64,000 nt of DNA from Streptococcus infantis ATCC 700779 (GTDB lineage: Bacteria; Bacillota; Bacilli; Lactobacillales; Streptococcaceae), in contig NZ_GL732439.1 in the NCBI RefSeq assembly GCF_000187465.1, positions 1,583,913 to 1,647,912 on the forward strand, written 5' to 3'. Numbering within the stretch: the stretch's first letter is position 1; every line of letters begins with the position of its first letter. The position numbers were made by a program, and so were the translations under genes. Positions 9,138 through 20,505 of the stretch are shown here, piece by piece. Below the pieces are notes generated by a model. It worked only from the letters and a program-made list of their open reading frames with translations. It did not search any database and had not been told where the DNA came from.

Positions 9138-12100
9138 CTAGTTATTTTCTAAGCTACTTTGATAAGCATCTAAAATATTAATAGTATCTCTTATAATAGG
9201 ACTATGTATAGCTTTGTAGAGGGACTTATTCCCAATAATATAAAACTCTTCCTTAGCTCTAGTCACTGCAACGTTTAAGATATTTGGTTCAGAGACCGCC
9301 CAGCGAGCAGCTCCCTCACTCATATTATCTGCTCCAAGAACAAAATACACAATCTTATTTTCTTTTCCTTGGAAAGTGTGTACAGTCCCTACATTTACAG
9401 GTTTTCCATTTTCTCTCTTTGTAAAACCAATTTCATCCAGTTCTTTTGCTAGTTGATTTGATACATTTTTAAAAGGGGTTATTACATAAATATCATTAAA
9501 TTCCTCATGTCGTTTCTTCAATTCTTCCTTCAAATAATCAGCTTGCTCAGAAACAAATTTATCCTTAGCAACCCCGATAACATCAAACCATGCGCCTACG
9601 CCTCGAGCTTCTTTCTTTCCTTGAACCATTAAGTTGTCGTAAGAAATTTTATTAGAAATACTGAACATAGGATCACTAGAACGTCGATGAACCCAAAGAG
9701 GAAGTCCTATCCATGTTCCATCTTGTTTTTTAAAGCCATATCTACTAGCAGAATCTATCAATTCCTGCGTTGATGATAGAAGATATTTAGATACTATCTT
9801 ATGGTGCTGTGCTAAGAATCCTAAAATATTTTTATCTATAGTCTGTACTGGTTGTATTTGAGCAGGGTCTCCCACAGCCAAAACACGTTTACTTCTAAAA
9901 ATCGCTCCCACACTAGCTTGAGGCAATGCCTGACCTGCTTCATCAATAAATACATTACCGATACTATTTTCAGGTAAACACCAGAACATGGAATTGAAAC
10001 TTGCAAAAGTTGTACTAATAACTGGAATAGTGAAATTAACCCAATCCCACGCAGCTTTATATAAATCACTAGCATTGTCTCTCATTGAATAGCGTTGGGG
10101 GTTATTCCAAATCCATAATGCTTTTTCAAAATGCTTTTTATTGTCATATAGAAATTGCTTCCTAACAGCCAGTGCTTTTATAAACAAACGACTTTGCTCT
10201 TCTCGATAGTCATCATCAAACCAAAAATTTGATACTTGGAGATCTTCATACGGGGCAGAAAAATCCAATTTTTTTACAGGAGAGGCAGCAAGTTCAGATT
10301 GTAATATTAAAATTATTTCCTGATGACGAACTAATTTATCTTCTTGTTTAGATTTCCATTCATTATACAACTGTTGTCTATGACTCAGTTGAGCTAATTC
10401 ATTTTCATACTTTTTAATCTCTTTTTGCAAAACGTGGCAATATCGACTTTCATCATGTACCTTCTTCATTTCCGCTTTTAGATTTTCATTCGCTTGATTC
10501 AAGCTCATAAAATAAGTATCTAATTTCGATGGTGTAAAAAGTCTCTTTAACCATAGAAAGCGTGGAGTTTGTAATTTTATCAACTCAACATCTTGCGCTG
10601 CTATCTGTTTGTTAACATTTAATATAGAAATAATATGCTCATGTTCAGACAACTCCGTCTCTTTTTCCTTTTTACTATTTTCTAATTGAGTCTGTTTATC
10701 CCGTATTTTAGATAGTTCTATACATCTCTTAGCATTATCCTGCTGAAATTCAAATTCAAGTTGCTGGTACACATTTTTCAGTTCACCATGCAATCGAATC
10801 TTATCCGCTATTTCTTGCATCTTTTTTCTTTTATCATTTAACTTCTGATATTGAATTTTGAACTCTTCATATAATGAGGGATTCGATTGAAATTTATCTG
10901 AATTCAACTCTTGTTCTATTGCTTCTACAACTTTTTGTAGGCGGTCTCTATTCTGTTTTTTTCCACCTTCTATCGAAAATAATCCCCAATATTTTGTATT
11001 GTTAGAAACATCCTCATCTGCTAGTAGTAAATCATTACTGATTTCAGCAAAATAATTAATTTTCTCCAACTCATCTAACCAATTTGAATTCTGATAGATT
11101 TCTTTTCTTTGGGGTAATTCATTAACAATATTTTTAACAGCACCATTATTAGAACTCGCAACAACAATTCCTTTATCTGCAATCTCCTTTGGCAATTTCG
11201 CAATAAGATAAGGATTGTCATGATAAACTAGATTCCCTTTTAGTTTAGGAGTCGGTAGTTCACTAATAATTCTCGCCTGTTCCGTTACCAAGTCTGCAAA
11301 AATATCTTTTAAAAGTGTCGTTTTACCAGTCCCTGGAGGACCATTGACACTTCTCATATCCTCGCCTGCATTTGAAGCTAGATTTACAGCTACTTGTTGC
11401 ATCATGGAAAGAGCAAATTTAGGGTTACTAGGAAATCTTCCTAATGGATAATTTTTCGGCTCAAGAATAGTTTCTAAATCATTTGGATTAAAATTGGAAG
11501 ATTCTTTATTACTATCCAAATTGATCCTTTCAGAGGCAGATCCTGATAAGTACCGATTAAGATTTTCATTATTAATTAATTTTGCTAATTTCAAATCCTT
11601 TAGAAAGAATGAATGTAAGTTTATTTCGTCATCAAAATTTTTAACAAAAAGATATCTACAATCACTTGGTGAAATTTTATACTTATTCAGAAGTTCATTT
11701 AAAACTGCGTTGAACTCTCCATCAAGAAATGCCTGCCCCAACTGTTCTCGAAGTTCATTTTCTGTCTTCCAGAAATCATTCGGTAACCCTTCATCTTTAC
11801 AAATTTGGCCACCCATGGTTAAAAACAATTTATCTGGTAAGAAATTCAAATCATTATCAAAATAAAGAGCAAAAGTAAATTTATAAGAAGATCTTCCCAA
11901 TTCTTCCTCAGTCGCCTTTAAATTGTATTTTCCTCTTAACAATTTAATTATTTTTTGAAAAGGGAAAATTCCACAATAAACAACAACCCCAGAATTAGAT
12001 TTTAATTTTTGACGATTTAAAAACTCTTTTAATATCGATTGATAGTCATTCCCTTGAAAAATCTTATACTTAGAATCACTTTTTTCAATATCCCCTTCTG

Positions 12101-12158
12101 ACAATTGTTCCACTGTAATCCAAGCGTCTAATATTTGAATCTGACTACTTCTCATCAT
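9138..12158 (-). CDS. Large SF1 (Upf1/Dna2-like) helicase with coiled-coil insertion
   Basis: AT-rich gene for a 1006-residue cytoplasmic ATPase. The N-terminal 240 residues match nothing I recognise. Walker [10 protein letters not shown] is at about 273-281. A long charged coiled-coil region (about 400-620) separates it from Walker [13 protein letters not shown], motif [18 protein letters not shown] (about 926) and the C-terminal motif [13 protein letters not shown], all of the Upf1/SMUBP2/Dna2 helicase group. AGGAG precedes paired ATGs at 12158 and 12155. It sits inside the flavin reductase-GNAT-valS operon, 43 bp after GNAT and 13 bp before valS. Similar stand-alone helicases occur in phage-defence islands; that role is inference. 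Confidence 0.85.
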   Translation of the reverse strand: MMRSSQIQILDAWITVEQLSEGDIEKSDSKYKIFQGNDYQSILKEFLNRQKLKSNSGVVVYCGIFPFQKIIKLLRGKYNLKATEEELGRSSYKFTFALYFDNDLNFLPDKLFLTMGGQICKDEGLPNDFWKTENELREQLGQAFLDGEFNAVLNELLNKYKISPSDCRYLFVKNFDDEINLHSFFLKDLKLAKLINNENLNRYLSGSASERINLDSNKESSNFNPNDLETILEPKNYPLGRFPSNPKFALSMMQQVAVNLASNAGEDMRSVNGPPGTGKTTLLKDIFADLVTEQARIISELPTPKLKGNLVYHDNPYLIAKLPKEIADKGIVVASSNNGAVKNIVNELPQRKEIYQNSNWLDELEKINYFAEISNDLLLADEDVSNNTKYWGLFSIEGGKKQNRDRLQKVVEAIEQELNSDKFQSNPSLYEEFKIQYQKLNDKRKKMQEIADKIRLHGELKNVYQQLEFEFQQDNAKRCIELSKIRDKQTQLENSKKEKETELSEHEHIISILNVNKQIAAQDVELIKLQTPRFLWLKRLFTPSKLDTYFMSLNQANENLKAEMKKVHDESRYCHVLQKEIKKYENELAQLSHRQQLYNEWKSKQEDKLVRHQEIILILQSELAASPVKKLDFSAPYEDLQVSNFWFDDDYREEQSRLFIKALAVRKQFLYDNKKHFEKALWIWNNPQRYSMRDNASDLYKAAWDWVNFTIPVISTTFASFNSMFWCLPENSIGNVFIDEAGQALPQASVGAIFRSKRVLAVGDPAQIQPVQTIDKNILGFLAQHHKIVSKYLLSSTQELIDSASRYGFKKQDGTWIGLPLWVHRRSSDPMFSISNKISYDNLMVQGKKEARGVGAWFDVIGVAKDKFVSEQADYLKEELKKRHEEFNDIYVITPFKNVSNQLAKELDEIGFTKRENGKPVNVGTVHTFQGKENKIVYFVLGADNMSEGAARWAVSEPNILNVAVTRAKEEFYIIGNKSLYKAIHSPIIRDTINILDAYQSSLENN

Positions 12159-12201
12159 TTCTCCTCTTAAGACTTATAGAAACAAGATATATCTTACTCA
12201 T

Positions 12202-12762
12202 TTAAAAAACTTCCCACTCACTCTTCAGCAAGCCGTATCTCAAATCATCACAGCGGTTGCCTTGGGCATCTTTGCGATCCCTTATGCGAGATTCAAGAGT
12301 AAAGCCAAGTTTCTCAGCGACTCGTTGACTTTGGACATTGTAGCCAAAGCAAGACAATTCTACCTTGTGAAGCCCCAATTCTTTAAAAGCCAGGTCAATC
12401 AAGGCACGTGTCGCTTCGGGCACATAGCCTCGGCCCCAATAGTCGGGGTGCAAGGTATAGCCAATCTCCAGTACATCGTCTTCGTGGCGATGGTTGAAAT
12501 CAACAGAGCCTATGATTTTATCAGTCCCTTTGACCACAATGCCGTAACCAGCTGGGAGATTGTCCTTTTGATTGCGCTCAGGAAGTATATGCTTCAGATA
12601 ATAAATCTCATCTTCCAAGGTCTTGACAGGTGGAAAACCTGCTGGGTAAGAAACTTCTGGGAGACTAGCGTAGGCATAAATATCCTCAGCATCCGCCACT
12701 GTACGGACTCGTAAGACTAGACGCTCCGTTTCGATTCGTTCAGGTAATGTTGCTCTTGTCAT
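12202..12762 (-). CDS. GNAT acetyltransferase, RimJ/RimL type
   Basis: Cytoplasmic N-acetyltransferase of 186 residues using acetyl-CoA. It begins with the typical ERIETERLVLR and contains the acetyl-CoA loop YWGRGYVPEATRALI and the C-terminal ELSCFGYNVQSQRVAEKLGF. The frame runs further upstream, but the ATG at 12762 has a GAGGAAAAAG ribosome site and gives the family's normal length; it overlaps the end of the flavin reductase gene by 23 bp. The target could be a ribosomal protein, another protein or a small molecule. It belongs to the T-box operon. Confidence 0.88.
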   Translation of the reverse strand: MTRATLPERIETERLVLRVRTVADAEDIYAYASLPEVSYPAGFPPVKTLEDEIYYLKHILPERNQKDNLPAGYGIVVKGTDKIIGSVDFNHRHEDDVLEIGYTLHPDYWGRGYVPEATRALIDLAFKELGLHKVELSCFGYNVQSQRVAEKLGFTLESRIRDRKDAQGNRCDDLRYGLLKSEWEVF

Positions 12763-13327
12763 TCTTTTTCCTCGCATTCTTGATAAAGCTTCCCATGGGA
12801 TCGACTCGGTCATCCAGATAACGGTAAACACGCTGATGACCATCCCCCATAAAGTAAGTTGGCGCAAAGCAGTCATTTTTAAAATGGCCCTTATCATCTA
12901 AGAGCTTTGGATCAGCCAGACGGTCGATAATCTTGGCAAAGATATGGCAGATGCCATCTTCCTCGATAATCCGATCTACCTGACAGTCCAATACGACTGG
13001 ACATGCCTCTAAAATCGGGGCCTGAGTCCGTACAGAAATCTCGTAGTCAAGCCCTAGGTGTTTTAACTTTTCCCGATGACTGATAAAGCCAGCCTGCTCC
13101 ATCTCAAGCATGAGGTTTTCATCAGGGATGTTTACGGTAAACTGTTGATAATGCTTAATCTGGTCGGCTGTATTTTCCTCAGCACCAACACCGATGACCA
13201 GCCAATCGCCCAGACTATAAGAGGAACTGCAGGTTGTGATATTGTACCCAAAGTTCTGGTCCTGATACCCTAAGATGAAGATAGGAAAACCATAGTAGAG
13301 TTTACTTGTTTTGAAAGATTGTTTCAT
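12740..13327 (-). CDS. Flavin reductase family protein (FMN-binding split barrel)
   Basis: Protein of 195 residues resembling the flavin reductase/FMN-binding split-barrel family, expected to bind FMN and use NAD(P)H. The N-terminus contains YGFPIFILGYQD and SYSLGDWLVIGVG, with the typical FTVNIP and HLGLDYE segments. An AAAGGAGG site precedes the ATG. It is the first gene after the T-box leader, so its expression should follow uncharged tRNA levels, an odd control for this enzyme unless the real target is valS downstream. Physiological substrate unknown. Confidence 0.82.
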   Translation of the reverse strand: MKQSFKTSKLYYGFPIFILGYQDQNFGYNITTCSSSYSLGDWLVIGVGAEENTADQIKHYQQFTVNIPDENLMLEMEQAGFISHREKLKHLGLDYEISVRTQAPILEACPVVLDCQVDRIIEEDGICHIFAKIIDRLADPKLLDDKGHFKNDCFAPTYFMGDGHQRVYRYLDDRVDPMGSFIKNARKKNDKSNIT

Positions 13328-13349
13328 GACAACCTCCTTTGGCTAGGGG

Positions 13350-13573
13350 TGTAAAAGAAAAATCGCCCCTGTCATTAATCTGACAGGGACGAATATTTTT
13401 TTATCCGCGGTACCACCCAATTTCGGGCAGAGCCCGCATCTCTCGTCTTTTAAACAAAAAGACATTTATATTTCATTTTTTAATTTTATCCATTAGCAAC
13501 TAGTTTTGACACATTTGTGGACTTCTCAGCACCGCCACTTTCTGTAAAATGTGGGATTCAAAACACCTCTAAT
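13350..13573 (-). promoter_or_regulatory. T-box riboswitch leader, probable valine (GUC) specifier
   Basis: On the minus strand the leader contains the T-box antiterminator core GGGTGGTACCGCGG at 13405-13418. It is followed by a terminator hairpin with arms GTCCCTGTCA and TGACAGGGGC and a T run (13358-13389). Upstream is a Stem I with AGAAAGTGGCGGTGCTGAGA, the AG-bulge/GNUG region. The distal Stem I helix ACATTT/AAATGT and the basal helix GTTTT/AAAAC leave GTC (13508-13510) unpaired on the 3' side, the specifier position. GUC is a valine codon and valS is the last gene of the operon. The T-box is certain; the specifier comes from manual folding. Confidence 0.9.
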
Positions 13574-13579
13574 GGCTTT

Positions 13580-13608
13580 ATTTTAACAAGTTTTTCACGG
13601 AAATGCAA
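13580..13608 (-). promoter_or_regulatory. Promoter of the T-box operon
   Basis: On the minus strand TTGCAT (13608-13603) and TAAAAT (13585-13580) are separated by 17 bases, with transcription expected near 13573. It lies 14 bp past the end of the HhH protein gene. Confidence 0.8.
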
Positions 13609-13621
13609 GGGACAAGAAAGA

Positions 13622-14017
13622 TTACTTGAACTTGATGCCGTTTTCTTTTAATTTCTTGATTGTAGCTGGACCGATTCCTTTCAAAGCAAGGAGTTCTTTT
13701 TCTGTCCAGTTTTTGAAGTCAGCAGCAGACTTGATTCCTTCATCGTAGAAAGTTTTAGCACGGTCAAGTGGAAGTCCGCCTAAGTTAGCTGCGAAATCTT
13801 CAACAGAAGTTGTAACCTTTTGGGCTTGCTCTTTAGTTGCTTCTACAGCTTTTTCTACTTGCTTAGAGACAGCTTTTCCAGCCTCGCTTGCAGCTTTTTC
13901 AGCATGTTTCACAACTTTTTTTGTTTCTTCGACAACCTTGTTTACTGCGTTTGAAAGTGCGCCTGAGCGACGAAGACTGTTTCTTAATTGTTTTTTACGT
14001 TGTAGTTTTTTTGACAT
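13622..14017 (-). CDS. Ala/Lys-rich helical protein with C-terminal helix-hairpin-helix
   Basis: Hypothetical protein of 131 residues. The N-terminus is basic (MSKKLQRKKQLRNSLRRS). Residues about 25-75 are a long Ala/Lys/Glu amphipathic helix with repeated EKA/VEKA units. The last 35 residues (ELLALKGIGPATIKKLKENGI) are a helix-hairpin-helix motif, usually a non-specific DNA-binding element. This suggests a nucleoid- or DNA-associated protein, but no function is established here. It has its own promoter at 14077-14105 and a hairpin in its leader. Confidence 0.8.
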   Translation of the reverse strand: MSKKLQRKKQLRNSLRRSGALSNAVNKVVEETKKVVKHAEKAASEAGKAVSKQVEKAVEATKEQAQKVTTSVEDFAANLGGLPLDRAKTFYDEGIKSAADFKNWTEKELLALKGIGPATIKKLKENGIKFK

Positions 14018-14034
14018 GATAAGATCCTTTCAAT

Positions 14035-14059
14035 AAAAAACCCCTGTGACTGAACAAGG
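14035..14059 (-). terminator. Terminator-like hairpin in the HhH gene leader
   Basis: On the minus strand CCTTGT and ACAGGGG form a short stem followed by TTTTTT, located between the promoter (14077-14105) and the start codon (14017). It could attenuate the gene or end a short leader RNA. Confidence 0.5.
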
Positions 14060-14076
14060 ATAAATCTTTATGTTTT

Positions 14077-14105
14077 ATTGTACCAACTTTCTCTGTGAAA
14101 TGCAA
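14077..14105 (-). promoter_or_regulatory. Promoter of the HhH protein gene
   Basis: Minus-strand TTGCAT and TACAAT separated by 17 bases. The surrounding CCTTGCATTTC is identical to that of the T-box operon promoter about 500 bp away. Confidence 0.8.
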
Positions 14106-14230
14106 GGCTTGTTAGTTTAGAAAGATAGGAGTTCTATAGGGAATTCCGACTTAGAATAAGAGAATATGATAGAAGAAAAGCGAAAAATATGGTATAATGA
14201 AACGATAGATTTTTGAATAGGAATACAATC

Positions 14231-14983
14231 ATGTTTGGATTTTTAAAAAAAGATAAAGTTACAGAATCACCAGCGGTAGTGCCAGCTCACATCGGAGTTA
14301 TCATGGATGGGAATGGTCGTTGGGCTAAAAAACGCATGCAGCCACGTGTCTTTGGGCATAAGGCTGGGATGGATGCTCTGAGAACGGTAGCCATTGCTGC
14401 TAGTGATATGGGTGTCAAGGCCTTGACTGTTTATGCCTTCTCGACTGAAAACTGGACTCGTCCAGACCAGGAGGTCAAGTTTATCATGAACTTGCCGGTT
14501 GAATTTTATGATAAGTATGTTCCTGAGTTGCACCAAAAGAACATGAAGATTCAAATGATTGGGGAAACGGATCGTTTACCGAATCAGACTTTTGAAGCTT
14601 TGAAAAAGGCAGAAAAGTTGACCAAGTTGAACACAGGTTTGATTCTCAATTTTGCCCTTAATTACGGTGGAAGAGCTGAAATTACACAAGCAGTCAAGTT
14701 GATTGCGCAGGATGTTTTGGATGCCAAGGTGAATCCAGGTGATATTACGGAAGAGTTGATTGGGGAATACCTCTTTACAGGACATTTGCCGAAAACCTTG
14801 CGTGACCCAGACTTAATCATCCGAACGAGTGGCGAGCTTCGTTTGAGTAATTTCTTGCCTTGGCAAGCAGCTTATAGTGAACTTTATTTCACAGATGTCT
14901 TGTGGCCTGACTTTGATGAGGAAGCCTTGAAGGAAGCTATTGCAGAGTTTAACCGCCGCAATCGTCGATTTGGAGGAGTATAG
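14231..14983 (+). CDS. uppS: Undecaprenyl diphosphate synthase
   Basis: Cytosolic cis-prenyltransferase of 250 residues making the C55 lipid carrier for peptidoglycan, teichoic acid and polysaccharide. The catalytic motif HIGVIMDGNGRWAKKR is at the N-terminus (Asp26), and the conserved SGELRLSNFLPWQAAYSE is near the C-terminus. The start at 14231 follows TAGGAAT; the frame extends to a TTG at 14213 that lacks a ribosome site. A TATAAT lies about 35 bp upstream. It leads the uppS-cdsA-rseP-proS-bglA cluster, with cdsA beginning 7 bp after its stop. Confidence 0.97.
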   Translation: MFGFLKKDKVTESPAVVPAHIGVIMDGNGRWAKKRMQPRVFGHKAGMDALRTVAIAASDMGVKALTVYAFSTENWTRPDQEVKFIMNLPVEFYDKYVPELHQKNMKIQMIGETDRLPNQTFEALKKAEKLTKLNTGLILNFALNYGGRAEITQAVKLIAQDVLDAKVNPGDITEELIGEYLFTGHLPKTLRDPDLIIRTSGELRLSNFLPWQAAYSELYFTDVLWPDFDEEALKEAIAEFNRRNRRFGGV

Positions 14984-14990
14984 GAACATT

Positions 14991-15794
14991 ATGAAAAAGG
15001 ATTTATTAAAGAGAACCATATTTGCCGCTCTTGCCTTAGCAATCTTTATTCCGCTCTTGGTGATTGGTGGGCTTTGGTTACAGATTGCTATGGGACTTCT
15101 AGCCATGCTAGGGGTTCATGAGTTGCTTCAGATGAAAGGGTTAAACACCATGACCCCTGAGGGGGTGCTGACCTTATTAGCGACTTTCGCACTGACAATC
15201 CCCCTAGAAAACTACTTGACATTTTTGCCTGTAGATGGGAATGTTGTCGCATATGGTGTTGTGATTTTTATCATGTTAGGTTGCACTGTTTTTAGCAAGA
15301 ATTACACCATTGAAGATGCTGTATACCCGATTGCCATGAGTTTCTATGTTGGTTTTGGATTCAATGCTTTAGTGGATGCTCGAATCGCAGGTTTGGATAA
15401 AGCACTCTTGGCCCTCTGTATCGTATGGGCGACTGATAGTGGTGCTTACTTGGTCGGAATGAATTTTGGTAAGAGAAGATTGGCTCCGAGAGTCTCTCCG
15501 AACAAATCAATCGAGGGAGCCTTTGGTGGAATTTTAGCTGCCATGCTTGTCACTCTTATCTTTATGTTAGTGGACAGTACGGTTGCTCTTCCTTATGGCA
15601 TTTACAAAATGATGCTCTTTGCTATTTTCTTTAGTATTGCAGGGCAATTGGGTGACTTGATTGAGAGTGCCATGAAACGCCATTTTGGAGTCAAGGATTC
15701 AGGCTTCTTTATCCCAGGACATGGTGGAGTACTGGATCGCTTTGACTCTATGTTGGCTGTTTTCCCTATTATGCACCTCTTTGGCTTATTTTAA
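14991..15794 (+). CDS. cdsA: Phosphatidate cytidylyltransferase
   Basis: Integral membrane enzyme of 267 residues converting phosphatidic acid and CTP to CDP-diacylglycerol, the branch point for phospholipids. It has about eight transmembrane segments and the C-terminal family signature (KRHFGVKDSGFFIPGHGG followed by VLDRFDS). The ATG at 14991 opens MKKDLLKRTIFAAL after a TTGGAGGAGTATAGG ribosome region. The longer frame back to 14940 overlaps uppS and is not the start. It is followed 21 bp later by rseP, the common Firmicute order. Confidence 0.96.
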   Translation: MKKDLLKRTIFAALALAIFIPLLVIGGLWLQIAMGLLAMLGVHELLQMKGLNTMTPEGVLTLLATFALTIPLENYLTFLPVDGNVVAYGVVIFIMLGCTVFSKNYTIEDAVYPIAMSFYVGFGFNALVDARIAGLDKALLALCIVWATDSGAYLVGMNFGKRRLAPRVSPNKSIEGAFGGILAAMLVTLIFMLVDSTVALPYGIYKMMLFAIFFSIAGQLGDLIESAMKRHFGVKDSGFFIPGHGGVLDRFDSMLAVFPIMHLFGLF

Positions 15795-15815
15795 GGAAAG
15801 GTGAACAAATATTAA

Positions 15816-17072
15816 ATGTTAGGATTATTAACCTTTATCCTTGTTTTTGGGATTATCGTGGTGGTCCACGAATTCGGCCATTTCTACTTTGCTAAGAAGT
15901 CTGGAATTCTGGTTCGTGAATTTGCCATTGGTATGGGTCCGAAAATCTTTGCCCATATCGGGAAAGATGGGACTGCTTACACGATTCGTCTCCTACCGCT
16001 TGGTGGTTATGTCCGTATGGCAGGTTGGGGTGAGGATACCACAGAGATTAAGACAGGAACTCCTGTTAGTTTGACCTTAGCCGAAGATGGTAAGGTTAAG
16101 CGCATCAATCTTTCTGGTAAGAAGGTCGACCAAACGGCTCTTCCGATGCAAGTCACTCAGTTTGACTTTGAGGACAAACTCTTTATCACAGGTCTGGTTT
16201 TGGAAGAGGAGAAGACCTTCTCTGTAGACCATGATGCAACTATCGTGGAAGCTGACGGAACGGAAGTTCGTATCGCTCCGCTAGATGTTCAATATCAGAA
16301 TGCGACTGTCTGGGGCAAGTTGATTACCAACTTTGCAGGTCCTATGAATAACTTTATTCTAGGAGTTATCGTTTTTTGGATTTTGATTTTCATGCAGGGT
16401 GGCGTTCGAGATACGCAAAGCAATAACTTTAGTATCATCCCTGATAGCGCGATTTCTAAGGTCGGTGTTGAAAATACAGCACAAATCACTAAAGTCGGTT
16501 CACACGAAATTAGTAACTGGCAAGATTTGATTCAGGCAGTTGAAGCAGAGACCAAAGATAAAACAGCACCTGTATTGGATGTAACAGTCTCTGAAAATGG
16601 AACTGAGAAGCAAGTCAGTGTGACCCCTGAGGAAAACCAAGGTCGCTATATTCTAGGTGTTCAACCGAGACTCAAATCAGATATCTGGTCTATGTTTGTA
16701 GGTGGATTCACCTCTGCAGCTGACTCGGCTTTACGAATTCTCAACGCCTTGAAGAGCTTGATTTTCCAGCCTGACTTGAATAAATTGGGTGGACCTGTTG
16801 CTATCTTTAAGGCAAGTAGTGATGCTGCTAAAAATGGTCTTGAGAATGTCTTGTTCTTCTTGGCTATGATTTCCATCAATATCGGTATTTTCAACTTGAT
16901 TCCTATCCCGGCGCTAGACGGTGGTAAAATCGTGCTCAACATCATCGAAGCTATTCGCCGTAAACCGCTGAAACAAGAAATTGAAACCTATGTTACTCTA
17001 GTTGGAGTTGTGATTATGGTTGTCTTGATGATCGCCGTGACTTGGAACGACATCATGCGTACCTTCTTTTAA
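15816..17072 (+). CDS. rseP: RIP metalloprotease RseP/Eep (site-2 protease)
   Basis: Membrane zinc protease of 418 residues that cuts transmembrane segments of regulatory proteins and pheromone or signal-peptide remnants. The HEFGH motif (His18, Glu19, His22) is in the first helix and the second active-site motif IPALDGGKI is in a C-terminal helix. A PDZ domain lies between about 190 and 280. The FGH-containing helix and the C-terminal [13 protein letters not shown] helix support four transmembrane segments. GGAAAGGTG precedes the ATG. In enterococci and streptococci the orthologue is Eep. Confidence 0.95.
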   Translation: MLGLLTFILVFGIIVVVHEFGHFYFAKKSGILVREFAIGMGPKIFAHIGKDGTAYTIRLLPLGGYVRMAGWGEDTTEIKTGTPVSLTLAEDGKVKRINLSGKKVDQTALPMQVTQFDFEDKLFITGLVLEEEKTFSVDHDATIVEADGTEVRIAPLDVQYQNATVWGKLITNFAGPMNNFILGVIVFWILIFMQGGVRDTQSNNFSIIPDSAISKVGVENTAQITKVGSHEISNWQDLIQAVEAETKDKTAPVLDVTVSENGTEKQVSVTPEENQGRYILGVQPRLKSDIWSMFVGGFTSAADSALRILNALKSLIFQPDLNKLGGPVAIFKASSDAAKNGLENVLFFLAMISINIGIFNLIPIPALDGGKIVLNIIEAIRRKPLKQEIETYVTLVGVVIMVVLMIAVTWNDIMRTFF

Positions 17073-17079
17073 GAATTAG

Positions 17080-18942
<1,863 letters not shown>

Positions 18943-18957
18943 AATCTATAATCAGAA

Positions 18958-19000
18958 GAAAAACAAGACAAAAATGTAACTAGTTTTTGCCTTGTTTTTT
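18958..19000. terminator. Terminator after proS
   Basis: Long AT-rich stem with arms AAACAAG-CAAAAA and TTTTTG-CTTGTTT with one internal mismatch, ending in a T run. It overlaps the promoter region of the following glycosidase gene. Confidence 0.65.
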
Positions 19001-19052
19001 CTCTATAATGAGATAAAATAAAGATAAAAAGAGTAAATAAAGAGGTAGAGCT

Positions 19053-20432
19053 ATGCTAATATTTCCAAAGGATTTTGTCTGGGGTTCCTCAACTTCTGGA
19101 CCACAGACAGAAGGGCGAGTGCCTGGTGACGGAAAGGGAGATAATCTCTGGGATTATTGGTACCAAGTGGAACCAAATCGCTACTACAATGGGATTGGAC
19201 CAGACAAAACATCGACCTTTTATGAAAATTGGGAAAAAGATATCGAATTATTGTTAGAAACAGGGCATACGGCCTTTCGGACCTCTATCCAATGGTCTCG
19301 TATTTTCCCACAGGGTCGTGGAGAAGTCAATCCTCAAGGTGTAGCTTTCTACCGTCAGGTCTTTGAAGCTATTAAGGCCAAGGGAATCCGTCTCTTAGTC
19401 AATCTCTATCATTTTGATCTGCCTTTTGCCCTTCAAGAGGATGGCGATGGCTGGGAAAATAAGGCGACCATCAAGGCTTATGAAGACTATGCGCGTTTCT
19501 GTTTTGAGAATTATGGTGACTTGGTTGACCAGTGGATTACCTTCAATGAGCCTATCGTTCCTGTAGAGTTTGGCTATTTCTATGATGCCCATTATCCTCA
19601 TAAGGTAGATGCCAAAGCAGCAGTTAAGGTTGCCTACCATACCCAGCTAGCCAGCACTCTTGCGGTGAAGGCCTGCCATGAGGTTTTGCCTGATTCTAAG
19701 ATTGGAATTGTCCTCAACTTGACACCAGCTTATCCACGTAGCCAGCATCCTGCGGATGTCAAAGCTGCACGCATTGCTGATCTCTTCCAAGCTCAATCTT
19801 TCCTAGATCCATCTGTCTTGGGAACTTATCCAGAAGAGTTAGTGGAAATTTTGTCTGAGCATGACTTGTTACCAGAATACACAGCCGAAGAGTTGGAACT
19901 CATTCGTGAGAACACCGTTGACTTCCTAGGAGTCAACTATTATCAACCTTTGCGTGTCATGGCGCCACGTTTTGCTAAGCATCCTGACAGCCCGCTTTTA
20001 CCAGAGCATTTCTATGAACCTTACGTCATGCCTGGTCGTAAGATCAATCCGCACCGTGGCTGGGAAATCTACGAGCAAGGGATTTACCATATCGCTCAAA
20101 ACATCAAGGAAAACTACGGCAATATCGAGTGGATGTTGACTGAGAATGGGATGGGTGTTGAAGGTGAGGATAAATTCCGCGAAAATGGAATGATTCGGGA
20201 CGACTACCGTATCGACTTTGTCAAAGGTCACCTTCGTGAACTCCATCGCGCTATTGAAGACGGTGCTAACTGTAAAGGATACTTGATCTGGACCTTTATC
20301 GATTGCTGGTCATGGCTCAACAGCTACAAAAATCGCTATGGTTTAGTCGAGCTAGACTTAGAAACACAAGAACGTCGCCTGAAGAAATCAGGCCACTGGT
20401 TCAAAGAACTCAGTGACAATAATGGATTTTAA
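19053..20432 (+). CDS. bglA: Glycoside hydrolase family 1, 6-phospho-beta-glucosidase type
   Basis: Cytoplasmic GH1 enzyme of 459 residues, probably splitting phosphorylated beta-glucosides taken up by a PTS. The acid/base Glu is in QWITFNEP and the nucleophile Glu in MLTENGMG; the N-terminal FVWGSSTSGPQTEG is the family start. It stands alone, with a TATAAT about 40 bp before the AGAGGTAGAG ribosome site and no PTS permease beside it. By gene order (after uppS-cdsA-rseP-proS) it matches the pneumococcal bglA position. Substrate preference is inferred. Confidence 0.9.
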   Translation: MLIFPKDFVWGSSTSGPQTEGRVPGDGKGDNLWDYWYQVEPNRYYNGIGPDKTSTFYENWEKDIELLLETGHTAFRTSIQWSRIFPQGRGEVNPQGVAFYRQVFEAIKAKGIRLLVNLYHFDLPFALQEDGDGWENKATIKAYEDYARFCFENYGDLVDQWITFNEPIVPVEFGYFYDAHYPHKVDAKAAVKVAYHTQLASTLAVKACHEVLPDSKIGIVLNLTPAYPRSQHPADVKAARIADLFQAQSFLDPSVLGTYPEELVEILSEHDLLPEYTAEELELIRENTVDFLGVNYYQPLRVMAPRFAKHPDSPLLPEHFYEPYVMPGRKINPHRGWEIYEQGIYHIAQNIKENYGNIEWMLTENGMGVEGEDKFRENGMIRDDYRIDFVKGHLRELHRAIEDGANCKGYLIWTFIDCWSWLNSYKNRYGLVELDLETQERRLKKSGHWFKELSDNNGF

Positions 20433-20453
20433 ACTACTTTTCAAATAGATTCA

Positions 20454-20498
20454 AAAAACCATTGAAACTTCTCAATTTGAGAACTTCCAATGGTTTTT
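20454..20498. terminator. Bidirectional terminator between bglA and rhomboid gene
   Basis: A long hairpin with outer arms AAAACCATTG and CAATGGTTTT and inner arms CTTCTCAA and TTTGAGAA. It serves two converging genes. Confidence 0.85.
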
Positions 20499-20505
20499 CT
20501 TGTTC

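Noticed and set aside
12159..12201. Short reading frame (18 codons) and AAGATATATCTT palindrome between GNAT and the helicase
   Set aside because: Too short, overlaps the helicase ribosome site, and a 12-bp AT palindrome is expected by chance.
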